This document shows positions 26,901 through 33,990 of a DNA stretch of 64,000 nt, one piece after another. Numbering within the stretch: position 1 is the first letter of the stretch; the number at the start of each line of letters is the position of its first letter. The translations under genes were made by a program, and so were the position numbers. This stretch comes from an uncultured Verrucomicrobiota bacterium. Its GTDB lineage: Bacteria; Verrucomicrobiota; Kiritimatiellia; CAIQIC01; Lenti-01. The notes beneath the pieces were generated by a model. That model made no database searches and was not told the DNA's origin. It saw only the letters and a list, made by a program, of their open reading frames with translations. The stretch is taken from the NCBI GenBank assembly GCA_937872095.1, contig CALMNW010000076.1, positions 111,187 through 175,186 of the forward strand, in the 5' to 3' direction.

Positions 26901-26997
26901 CGAACCGGGGCGTCACGTACATGTCGAATCCATCGCCGGCGGGCCGGACCCGGGCGAGCGCATCCAGATTGTAGTCGTCTTTCAGAAATTCATGCAT
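23899..26997 (-). CDS. FkbM methyltransferase and GT4 fusion with C-terminal coiled coil
   Basis: 1032 residues. Residues about 20-265 are an FkbM-type methyltransferase ('FIDVGAHYGYYSLLA', 'VVAVEP', 'FVKTDTDGHE'). Residues about 268-650 are a GT4 domain ('LAGAERSLLDLV', 'GTIAAGKGHGDLI', 'SRKEALGRTLIEAALLGRPIV'). Residues 650-940 have no family I recognise and look beta-rich. The end contains predicted coiled-coil segments with repeated 'RRECE..R' words. O-methylation of the sugar and transfer in one polypeptide is a known way to cap chains and set polysaccharide length; that role is inferred here. Confidence 0.85.
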   Translation of the reverse strand: MHEFLKDDYNLDALARVRPAGDGFDMYVTPRFVPVYADGYEVLTTRIVKRLVARKDLFIDVGAHYGYYSLLAAEANPALRVVAVEPIADNLQVLKKNLALNGLGPDRAACLQAAMSSQAGRASFCKSEASDNGSLYPHPSSETLDRIEVDTTCLDDVVGREKGRRIFVKTDTDGHELEVLKGFAKTLETCEDVTILLEMNPKMMKISGTSAGEIVAYLHGQGFRLFAIDDREARFYPLDLPVNVAMMEARYEKSYYNVLCVRKSAALSVLFFSHAANLAGAERSLLDLVRGLSERGILCTAVLPAHGPLRSELVKLGCATYVPPDDAIFSRGWWWANIPPGPSRAAIATGAEAVTDVLIPEIGTLAPDVIFSQTIVSPWGALCAEILKVSHVLSAREYGILDHGMAFLMGFRESMDALYASSEAVFCITSDVKEALFGADADRKAEVVYSSIRPEDVQPKAKGAGGAEEIPKADPAVPTLGIFGTIAAGKGHGDLIRACLDLARRGIVCRCLLAGSVVDEEYAATLRREIDESGFSDRFVWAGFVDDPYVLMRQVDLLVSCSRKEALGRTLIEAALLGRPIVYANSGGPREIFTAGEHGLAYEPGDVQDLARTLEAALQDRAATAERARKAKEYVLRRFSDEAYAGKIGDRLRRIARQPGRSARHAMAVAGLMTEFGIGTISIGRVQPKLLFAEEGDDFVESRSVPSPETPFGPFDLTFSLPDRGYPRLRFDPTELYPVSLAIYAMEFAAEDGTVLDPADVEIETNGDPTGDRAWQFRTLDPQVVLRPKRRVKSVRIVGELKKVLPGRLLRDLDIARRECETHRQALLHPERPIDSTLFIDDGTGYGEKNKVVVQMDFQPSSNGFSVEFRLPAGAPAGRKLRWDPCEGRFCRCRIDQVETDGVYRGIGRRNAWKTEDGWDEFMTGDPIYELEGDWAPATFIRISGGFALPETNAVADRFKDEWTAVRRECESKRREIHQMGSALDAVRRECKTQRQELAGILASRSWRWTHLLRRLDAWLGRRFAPPGTQKP

Positions 26998-27029
26998 GGG
27001 TCATGCCGCCTTGCAAACGCGTCCAACGC

Positions 27030-27623
27030 TCATTGAATCCGCCAAAGAGTGGTTTGCCATGGTTCGGGGCAATAGGGACCTTTGCCGAAATAATCGGTCC
27101 GGTCGTATTTCGCCAAGCGGTCCATGGCGGGCCGATACAATTCCCGCTCGGAATTGTCCAACAGCAGATAGCCTCCTTTTTTGACCTTCCGGACGGCGCG
27201 GTTCATGCAGGCCGCGCGCGACCGGCCGTCGACCATGACGAGATCGAAGTGTCCGTCGGGGTATTCGTCGATTTTCCGGGCGTACGACCGGAAAAACAGG
27301 TTGCGATGTTCCGCGAAGGTCCGGGACACGTAGGTGTGCGGCCCGTACGGCAGATGCCCGGCCAGCCAATGCGGCCGGGGTAGAATCAGAAAATAGTCGC
27401 TGTTCCCGATCTGTTCGTGCCGCAGCGCGGACAGCACGGCTTGGTGCCATTCCGGATTATGTTCCACCGACGTCACCCGGCCGGAATGTTTCGCGTAATA
27501 CAGGGTCGAGCCGCCGGTGCCCCATTCGAATACGGCCATGTCTGGGCGCAGGTAGCCGTCCAGCCACGCTTTCGCTTCGTACGTGACCCAGGGAATATGC
27601 GTTTCGGGGTTAAGCAGATCCAT
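27030..27623 (-). CDS. Class I SAM-dependent methyltransferase-like protein
   Basis: 197 residues. 'VFEWGTGGSTLYYAK' is a Gly-rich motif I, 'VTSVEHNPEWH' follows, and 'FDLVMVDGRSR' corresponds to the motif IV strand; 'GGYLLLDNSER' ends the core. The fold is that of small methyltransferases found in capsule clusters. The start overlaps the Wzt gene stop by 14 bases, so it belongs to the exporter operon. Confidence 0.8.
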   Translation of the reverse strand: MDLLNPETHIPWVTYEAKAWLDGYLRPDMAVFEWGTGGSTLYYAKHSGRVTSVEHNPEWHQAVLSALRHEQIGNSDYFLILPRPHWLAGHLPYGPHTYVSRTFAEHRNLFFRSYARKIDEYPDGHFDLVMVDGRSRAACMNRAVRKVKKGGYLLLDNSERELYRPAMDRLAKYDRTDYFGKGPYCPEPWQTTLWRIQ

Positions 27624-28920
27624 CGCGACCGCCTTTCGCCACGTTGAAATCGAATGCGCAATCGGTCAATTTCAGCAGCACGCCCTGCTTCTGGGCCGAA
27701 CTCGTGCTGAGAAACTGGAATTCACAGGCGTCGGCGACGTGCTGGTGCCGGATATGGATTTCAGGGGTGCCGTCCGCTACGCCGAGGGCGACGAGATAGG
27801 AGCCGTTTTCGATTTCGGGGAACAGGAAGGAGAAGCAGACCGAAACGCACTCGCCCTTTTCAATGGGACGCATCGTGCGGTTCAACGCGGGCGTATTGCT
27901 GCCCATGACCGAGAGACCCTTGGCGTTCACGATCTGGAAGCCGAAATAGGGATTGTCCAGCCGCGTCTTGGCGACCACCCGGAACACCAGGCGGACGCGG
28001 GTCGGTCCGCTCAGGACCGCCAGCCGCCGCTGGTCTTCATCCGCGAACAAGCCGACGGCCTCGATGACGGCGCCGTTGTCGCCCGTGATGAAGGCGTTGG
28101 ACGGGATCGGCGCCAGATCGTCGCCGCCTTTTTCCGCCGGAACGGGCGCGACCGCCGCGGCCGATGCTTGCTGGACGCCGGTGTCGTGCACCATCCAAGC
28201 CGAATATTCCCCCACGATGCGCTTCGCCGTTCCCACCCGGCGGATTTTTCCCGCGTCCAGCCAGATCGCCCGGTTGCACAGGCGGACCACGTCGCTGCCG
28301 GAATGCGACACCAGCAGGATGGTCTTGTTCATTTCCCGAAATTCCGCGAACTTCCGGTTGCATTTCACCTGGAAGCGCACGTCCCCCACCGAAAGCGCCT
28401 CGTCCACGATCAGGATGTCGGGATCCACGTTGATGGCGCAGGCAAAGGCCACGCGGACGAACATGCCGCTGGAATAGTGCTTCACCGGCTGATGGATGAA
28501 TTCGCCGATGTCGGCGAATTCCAAAATGGCCGGCACGCGCGCTTCCATTTCCGGGCGGGAAAAGCCCATCAGGGTGCCCTGCAGGTAGACGTTTTCCAGC
28601 CCCGTCAGTTCCGGGTTGAACCCCGCGCCCAGTTCCAGCAGGGACGAAACGCGACCGTTCACGGCCGTACGGCCCGCGGTGGGGGTCAGCACGCCGGCCA
28701 GGACTTTCAAAAGAGTGGATTTCCCCGAGCCGTTGCGCCCGACGATGCCGACGGTTTCTCCGCGTTCGATCTCGAAGGAAACGTCCCGCAACGCGTAGAA
28801 TTCCCGGTGATAGCTCCGGCCGCCCGGATGCAGAGCTTCCTTGAGGCGGTCCATGGGCCGCTCGTACAGGTTGTACACCTTGCTCAGATTGTCGACTTGG
28901 ATGACGCGTTCCGTTCCCAT
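27610..28920 (-). CDS. wzt: Polysaccharide ABC exporter ATP-binding subunit with Wzt C-terminal domain
   Basis: 436 residues. The ATPase domain has Walker A GRNGSGKST (61-69), a degenerate signature YSSGM (149-153) and Walker B ILIVDE (169-174). Residues about 285-430 form a Wzt-type beta-sandwich carbohydrate-binding domain, which in characterised systems recognises the finished, end-modified chain. The methyltransferases in this operon could make that terminal modification. It pairs with the permease seven bases upstream. Confidence 0.92.
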   Translation of the reverse strand: MGTERVIQVDNLSKVYNLYERPMDRLKEALHPGGRSYHREFYALRDVSFEIERGETVGIVGRNGSGKSTLLKVLAGVLTPTAGRTAVNGRVSSLLELGAGFNPELTGLENVYLQGTLMGFSRPEMEARVPAILEFADIGEFIHQPVKHYSSGMFVRVAFACAINVDPDILIVDEALSVGDVRFQVKCNRKFAEFREMNKTILLVSHSGSDVVRLCNRAIWLDAGKIRRVGTAKRIVGEYSAWMVHDTGVQQASAAAVAPVPAEKGGDDLAPIPSNAFITGDNGAVIEAVGLFADEDQRRLAVLSGPTRVRLVFRVVAKTRLDNPYFGFQIVNAKGLSVMGSNTPALNRTMRPIEKGECVSVCFSFLFPEIENGSYLVALGVADGTPEIHIRHQHVADACEFQFLSTSSAQKQGVLLKLTDCAFDFNVAKGGRDGSA

Positions 28921-28927
28921 GGTCGCC

Positions 28928-29746
28928 TCACAGCACGTCCGCGAAATGGGGGCTCAACCGGCGGTAGATCAGGCGAGCCGCCCCGGCCAACACCGCGGTC
29001 AACGCCCAGAAGCCGAGCGTGGTCGGGCCATGCTGCCAAATCCAGGCCTGCCCGAACAGCGCATCGCGGTAGCCGTCCACGACGTAGCCCACGGGATTGA
29101 ACTTGAAAATCCACTGGAACCGTTCGGGCACCATCGTCACCGGCCACATGATCGGGGTCAGCCACAGGCCGAACTGCAGCACGATCGCGAGCAGTTGGTT
29201 CAGATCCCGGAAAAACGGGAGAACGGCGGCGGTGAGGCTGCCCAGGGCCAGCACCAGCGCCAGCATGCAGAACCCGTAATACGGCAGCTGCAGCAAATGC
29301 CACGTGGGCATGCGCCCCAGCGACAGGCTCAACGAAACCAGGACCAAGACGAACGCCAGGTGAAAGAACAGGGCCGAGAGGATTTTGATCACCGGCAGCA
29401 ATTCAACCTGGAAGACGACCTTCTTGACCAGATAGGAATATTCCGTCAACGCGGCCGTCGCCGACATCCAGGCCTCGGCGAAGAAGAACCAGGGGGTCAG
29501 CCCCGCGGCCAACCACAAACCGTAGGGCACTCCGTCCGCCGTCGGCGCGGCGCGGAATCCAACCTGGAACACGAACCAGAAAAGCAGGATGGTCGCCACC
29601 GGTTGGGCAAACGCCCACAGGATCCCGAAGTAGGAGCCGGCGAACCGCGCGTGGAAATCGTTTCGCGCGAGGCCCCAGGCCACCCGCCACAGCCGGCGTC
29701 TCGCGGTTCCCGCGGGCGTCGAAGACATGTTGTTTTCCGTCGTCAT
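28928..29746 (-). CDS. wzm: Polysaccharide ABC exporter permease
   Basis: 272 residues with six predicted membrane helices and the ABC-2 layout of O-antigen and capsule exporters: an amphipathic N-terminus 'LARNDFHARFAGSYFGILWAF', then 'PFFRDLNQLLAIVLQFGLWLTPIMWP' (partial motif) and 'NPVGYVVDGYRDALF' near the end. It moves the lipid-linked polymer across the inner membrane using Wzt. The exact start is uncertain (Met1 or Met7). Confidence 0.9.
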   Translation of the reverse strand: MTTENNMSSTPAGTARRRLWRVAWGLARNDFHARFAGSYFGILWAFAQPVATILLFWFVFQVGFRAAPTADGVPYGLWLAAGLTPWFFFAEAWMSATAALTEYSYLVKKVVFQVELLPVIKILSALFFHLAFVLVLVSLSLSLGRMPTWHLLQLPYYGFCMLALVLALGSLTAAVLPFFRDLNQLLAIVLQFGLWLTPIMWPVTMVPERFQWIFKFNPVGYVVDGYRDALFGQAWIWQHGPTTLGFWALTAVLAGAARLIYRRLSPHFADVL

Positions 29747-29750
29747 GCGG

Positions 29751-31700
29751 TTATCGCGTTCCCTTCGCCGGAGACTCGCCGCCGGCCGTCCGCCAAGAAG
29801 CCGGGAGTTTGTAGCCGCTCTTTTCCAGGTGCCGGAACAAAAATTCCCGGGCCTCCGCGAGAGAAGGCCCTTGGCCTTCGCCCACAGGCTGCGTATGGCC
29901 TTCCACGACGCCCGTCGCGACGTTGCCCGTATTCAAATCCAAAGCGAACGTCCGGTTCCCGATGGTCGCGGTCAATCGTCCCAGGCTGTAGAACGGCGGT
30001 TTCGTCCGCGAGGAATCCACCAAGCCCGTCGTGAAGTCGACCACGCCCGAATTGGCCGTCGTGTTGAAGACCGGACGATCCGCGGGCGGCTCGCCGGCCA
30101 GCAACGACAGTCCTTCCATCCATTCCGGCTGCGGAATCCCCAGATACGCCAGCAGCGTGGGGGCGACGTCCAGATTCTGGGCGTTCGTCCGGATCCGGCC
30201 GGCATGCGCGCCGCCCGGGAACCAGAAAATCAGCGGGATGCGGCCGGATCCCCAGCGCCGCCCATGATCGGAAGATAGCACGATCACGGTCCGATCCAAC
30301 TGCCTGGCCGCCGCCAAGGCCGCGGTGATCTTCCCCAAAACGCCATCCAAGTCCAAAATGGCGTCGTCGTAGAAATCCCGTTCGAACGGTTCTTGTTGCT
30401 GCCCTTTCTTCGAAAAAACGGGATTGGGCGAATAGAACGAGGGGCCATGGGTCCACAGGAAGTGCACGTGCGCAAAGAACGGACGGCGGCGATCGGCCCG
30501 GATCAGGCGCAGGAGCCGGTCCAGTCTCTCCCCGTCGTGTTCCAGCGTGAGCTCTTGCTTGTCCACGACTTCGTCGTAGGACGACTCGAAATCCTTCACG
30601 CCGGCGGCATGCAGCACGCGGTCCCGCAACCGTTCCCAAGAGCTTTCCAGGAAATAGGCCGTATGCATCCCCAGCCATTTGCCCGCGACCAACCGCCAGC
30701 GGCTCGAGGATTCCAGACGGCCATTGGCTTCGTGGAACGAATTCAGCATGTTCAAGTCGAACGCATCCGCGTTCTGCCGACAGCTGATGTCCACGTTTTC
30801 GTAACCATATTTCCGCAAGATCCCCGGCAGGTGCTCGTAGGCAGCGGGTCCCATCAAGATTTCCGGCGGGTAGTAAAGCCGGGTGGTCGTCGGCAACTTG
30901 CCCGTCAGCAGCGACGCGATCGAACCGCCCGAGGTCGTGGCATTGGCGAATCCATTTTCGCAGATCAGCGCCTGGCCTTCGGCGTGCGCCCGGACGAAGG
31001 GCGTCGTATCCCGTTCGTATCCGTACACCGACAGGTTTTCCGCGCTCACGCCGTCCGGCGTCAGCAGCAAGATGTTCGGCATGGCGTTTTCATGGCCCGC
31101 CTCCGCCCCTTCGGCCGGCTCCCCTTCCGGGCTCCTTCCCACCACCAGCCCGATTCCCCCGGCGACGATCCCCAGGCCGGCCAAGCCGAGCACCAAGCGT
31201 TTCGGATTTCCCCGCGCCAACAGCCCCCGCAAGACGCCCATGCCGATGCGCCAGCCCCACCACCAGAACCCCCCGAAAACCGCCAAGTAGCCGTATCGCC
31301 AAAACCCGGTCGCCGTCTGGATCCCGATCCGAAACAGCGTGTACGTGAAATTGTCGAGCAAGAGCAGGAACGACGACGCCAAAATCAGTCCGGGCCCAAG
31401 CATGCCGATGCGCACCAGCGCTCCCCGCGCCCGCGAAACCAGCCGGCCGGCGACTCCCAACAGGATGCTGACCGCAGCCGAAACCGCGATCAACGGCAAC
31501 GGCGAAAGCATCAGGATCTGCGCCCGTTCCCACCCCGTCAAAACGCTCATGAAGGACGGTTTTGTCGCGAAAAATACCCATTCCATCGACAAACCGAAGA
31601 TCGCCGCCGCAACCGATACGATCCAGAACGCCCCCCAAACCGGCCCTTCCGGAACCGCTTGGAAACGAGGAATCCACCGATTGAAGAAGGAACTCTTCAT
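29751..31700 (-). CDS. Membrane-anchored sulfatase/phosphoglycerol-transferase-fold protein
   Basis: 649 residues. Four or five membrane helices occupy residues 22-190, and a periplasmic alkaline-phosphatase-superfamily domain follows. Metal ligands are visible as Asp216 ('LLTPDG') and 'SSDHG' near residue 440. The nucleophile region is 'ATTSGGS' (Thr255/Thr256); there is no C/S-x-P-x-R sulfatase motif, so it is not a formylglycine sulfatase. This resembles LTA-synthase- or OpgB/EptA-like enzymes that transfer phospho-substituents to surface glycans. It is first in the exporter operon, four bases before wzm. Confidence 0.8.
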   Translation of the reverse strand: MKSSFFNRWIPRFQAVPEGPVWGAFWIVSVAAAIFGLSMEWVFFATKPSFMSVLTGWERAQILMLSPLPLIAVSAAVSILLGVAGRLVSRARGALVRIGMLGPGLILASSFLLLLDNFTYTLFRIGIQTATGFWRYGYLAVFGGFWWWGWRIGMGVLRGLLARGNPKRLVLGLAGLGIVAGGIGLVVGRSPEGEPAEGAEAGHENAMPNILLLTPDGVSAENLSVYGYERDTTPFVRAHAEGQALICENGFANATTSGGSIASLLTGKLPTTTRLYYPPEILMGPAAYEHLPGILRKYGYENVDISCRQNADAFDLNMLNSFHEANGRLESSSRWRLVAGKWLGMHTAYFLESSWERLRDRVLHAAGVKDFESSYDEVVDKQELTLEHDGERLDRLLRLIRADRRRPFFAHVHFLWTHGPSFYSPNPVFSKKGQQQEPFERDFYDDAILDLDGVLGKITAALAAARQLDRTVIVLSSDHGRRWGSGRIPLIFWFPGGAHAGRIRTNAQNLDVAPTLLAYLGIPQPEWMEGLSLLAGEPPADRPVFNTTANSGVVDFTTGLVDSSRTKPPFYSLGRLTATIGNRTFALDLNTGNVATGVVEGHTQPVGEGQGPSLAEAREFLFRHLEKSGYKLPASWRTAGGESPAKGTR

Positions 31701-31836
31701 ATAAGTTGATGTTTTTATTGGTTTTTCGGCACCCTGTCAATCATCCCCCATGGAACGGAAACGCACGAAACGCTTGCAAATTCGACCGTTTTCGAGGCGA
31801 TGTCGGCCGCCCCCGTTTTGTTTCCGTTCCCCGATG

Positions 31837-33864
31837 TCAGGGCAGGCCAAACCACGAATGGATCAGGGGATAGAGCAAGACCGGCTGCGTGGCGCTCCAG
31901 CCCCAGTTTTGCGTCCGGATTCCCCCGGTGGTCGATTTGAGGATGGACCAGTTGCCGCTGGCGGGATGGTAGACGGCGATGTCGGCCCGGCCATCGCCGT
32001 CGTAGTCCGCGGCCACGGGAATCGTCGTCGACCATCCGAACGGTTGGGTCAAGCTGCCGCCGCCCGAGTAGGCGACGTACCACGTGCCGGACGCCCGATG
32101 GAACACCGCGACGTCCGCCCGGCCGTCGCCGTCGTAGTCCGCCGGCACGGGAATCGCGGAACTCCAGCCCCAATTCTTTTGGATGGCCCCGCCCGTGGAG
32201 GACTTGAGGATTTGCCAGAGACCCGAAGCGGGATGGTACACGGCGATATCGGTGATTCCATCGCCGTCGTAGTCGGCGGGAACGGGAATCGCCGAACTCC
32301 AGCCCCATTGCACGTCGTACCGTCCGGCCGTGCTGCACAGGAAATACCAACGGCCCGCGGTGGGATGATAGACCGCCAGGTCCGCTTTGCCATCGCCGTC
32401 GTAGTCGCCCGGCAGCGGCACCGTCGCCGACCAGCCGAACTGGGTGACCTGAGGAATTGCCGAACTGCTCTCGCGAATATGCCAGTTGCCGGTGGCCGGA
32501 TGATACACGGCCAAATCGGCCATGCCGTCCCCATCGAAGTCCGCCGGCGTAGGCAGCGCGGCCGACCAGCCAAACGGCAACGTCTGTCCTCCCATCGCGC
32601 TCAGCAAGCCATGCCAATTGCCCGTGGCGGGATGGTACACCACCAGATCGGTCGCGCCGTCGCCGTCAAAGTCGGCAGACATGAGGGGCGCACGCCCGTA
32701 TTCGTATGCGCCAACGTCGAACAGCGCCGGCGCGGAAGCCTGGCCGGCCACCGGCCGCGGGTTGCCGTCGTAGTCGTCGCCCGGTGCCTGTTCGGCCGTA
32801 CCCGCGTCGATGCACGGCGAACCCGGCAGCAAATGGAAATCCCGTGCGAGCCGGTTCGCGAAGCCCGGTTCGTTCGTGATGGCGTCGACCCCCGCGGCCG
32901 GCACGGTGCAGCAGCGGTCCAGCACGGGAGATCCGCCGATTTGCACATTGGCGGTGGCTGGCGCGGCATTGTAGTACACGATGCAGTTCCGGCTCGTGGC
33001 GACATTGGACAGATAGAGGCCGCCACCGGCAAGGTTAACGGCTGAATTGCCAATGATTGTGCAGTTCAATACGTTGCCGGCCGTGGCGTAGACGCCGCCC
33101 GCAACGGTTTGGGCCTGGTTGCCCACCACCACGCAATTGACCAGCGTGCCGCCGAGCGCCAAGTTGACCCCGCCGCTGTCCTGCAACACCGCCTGGTTGT
33201 CGGCGATCCAGCAATTCGACACCGTGCCGGCGCCCTGGAACGCCACGCCGCCGGCGTAGTCTCCCGCGACGTTGTTGCAAATGTCGGAATCTTTCACCAG
33301 TCCCGTCGTGTAGTTGTAGATGACCACGCCGCCGCCCCAATACGACGCTTCGTTGCTCACGATGGCGCAGTTCTCCACGACGGCACCGTTGTCCTGCATC
33401 ATGACGCCGCCCGCGCCCCACGCCCGGTTGCTCGTCACCAGGCAATCCCGCAACGTGCTGGCCCGCCCCAGATAGACGCCGCCGCCGTAGCCGCCGGACA
33501 CGCCGTTCCGGAAGGTGAATCCTTCGATCACGCTGTTGGTGCCAACGACGTAGAGTCCTGCGCACAATCCTTGGGCATCGACGATCGCCGCGCGGGACTG
33601 GGTGCTCCGCAACGTCAACGCCTTCTCCACGGGGATCTGCAGCGTCGAGGTGATCGGATAAACGCCCGGCGCGACGAGGATTTCATCGCCGTTTACCGCC
33701 GCGTCGATCGCCGCCTGGATGCTCGTGGACGCGCTGGCCCACGTGGTGTACGGCGCGGCCGGCGTCGCGTTCGACACGTTCACGCAGCGCGTCGCCGCAA
33801 AGGAAGATCCAACGATCGACAACCCCAGAAAACATGCGAACCCCGCATTCCGGAAAGCATTCAT
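31837..33864 (-). CDS. Secreted right-handed beta-helix protein with FG-GAP-like repeats (paralogue A)
   Basis: 675 residues; GAGGAGCGCC precedes ATG 33864. After a signal peptide (ends near 24, SSFA), a pectate-lyase-like right-handed beta-helix spans about 35-360, with 'ATPAAPYTTWASASTSIQAAID' type N-cap features and ladder repeats 'GGGV......NC'. A choice-of-anchor-like end 'SPCIDAGT' and 'FDVGAYEYG' follows. Six repeats with DxDGDG loops and the tail LLYPLIHSWFGLP complete the protein. There is no BACON domain. Polysaccharide binding or lyase activity is possible; no catalytic residues were identified. It is closely related to the gene at 36500. Confidence 0.85.
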   Translation of the reverse strand: MNAFRNAGFACFLGLSIVGSSFAATRCVNVSNATPAAPYTTWASASTSIQAAIDAAVNGDEILVAPGVYPITSTLQIPVEKALTLRSTQSRAAIVDAQGLCAGLYVVGTNSVIEGFTFRNGVSGGYGGGVYLGRASTLRDCLVTSNRAWGAGGVMMQDNGAVVENCAIVSNEASYWGGGVVIYNYTTGLVKDSDICNNVAGDYAGGVAFQGAGTVSNCWIADNQAVLQDSGGVNLALGGTLVNCVVVGNQAQTVAGGVYATAGNVLNCTIIGNSAVNLAGGGLYLSNVATSRNCIVYYNAAPATANVQIGGSPVLDRCCTVPAAGVDAITNEPGFANRLARDFHLLPGSPCIDAGTAEQAPGDDYDGNPRPVAGQASAPALFDVGAYEYGRAPLMSADFDGDGATDLVVYHPATGNWHGLLSAMGGQTLPFGWSAALPTPADFDGDGMADLAVYHPATGNWHIRESSSAIPQVTQFGWSATVPLPGDYDGDGKADLAVYHPTAGRWYFLCSTAGRYDVQWGWSSAIPVPADYDGDGITDIAVYHPASGLWQILKSSTGGAIQKNWGWSSAIPVPADYDGDGRADVAVFHRASGTWYVAYSGGGSLTQPFGWSTTIPVAADYDGDGRADIAVYHPASGNWSILKSTTGGIRTQNWGWSATQPVLLYPLIHSWFGLP

Positions 33865-33990
33865 GGCGCTCCTCCTCTTGAGGGTTCCAGTGTGGGCAAG
33901 GTCCATTGTTCCCGCAAGACTATTAGCATCTGACTCTTCGAAAAACCACGCCAAGCGAGAAACAGCTCTGAGCGCAACAGGTCGATGGCG

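Noticed and set aside
29751..31700. Formylglycine-dependent sulfatase
   Set aside because: The C/S-x-P-x-R motif is missing; the nucleophile region is Thr/Ser as in phospho-transferring relatives.
16618..31700. Genomic island or prophage limits for the glycan locus
   Set aside because: No integrase, tRNA edge, attachment repeats or abrupt change in composition could be seen.
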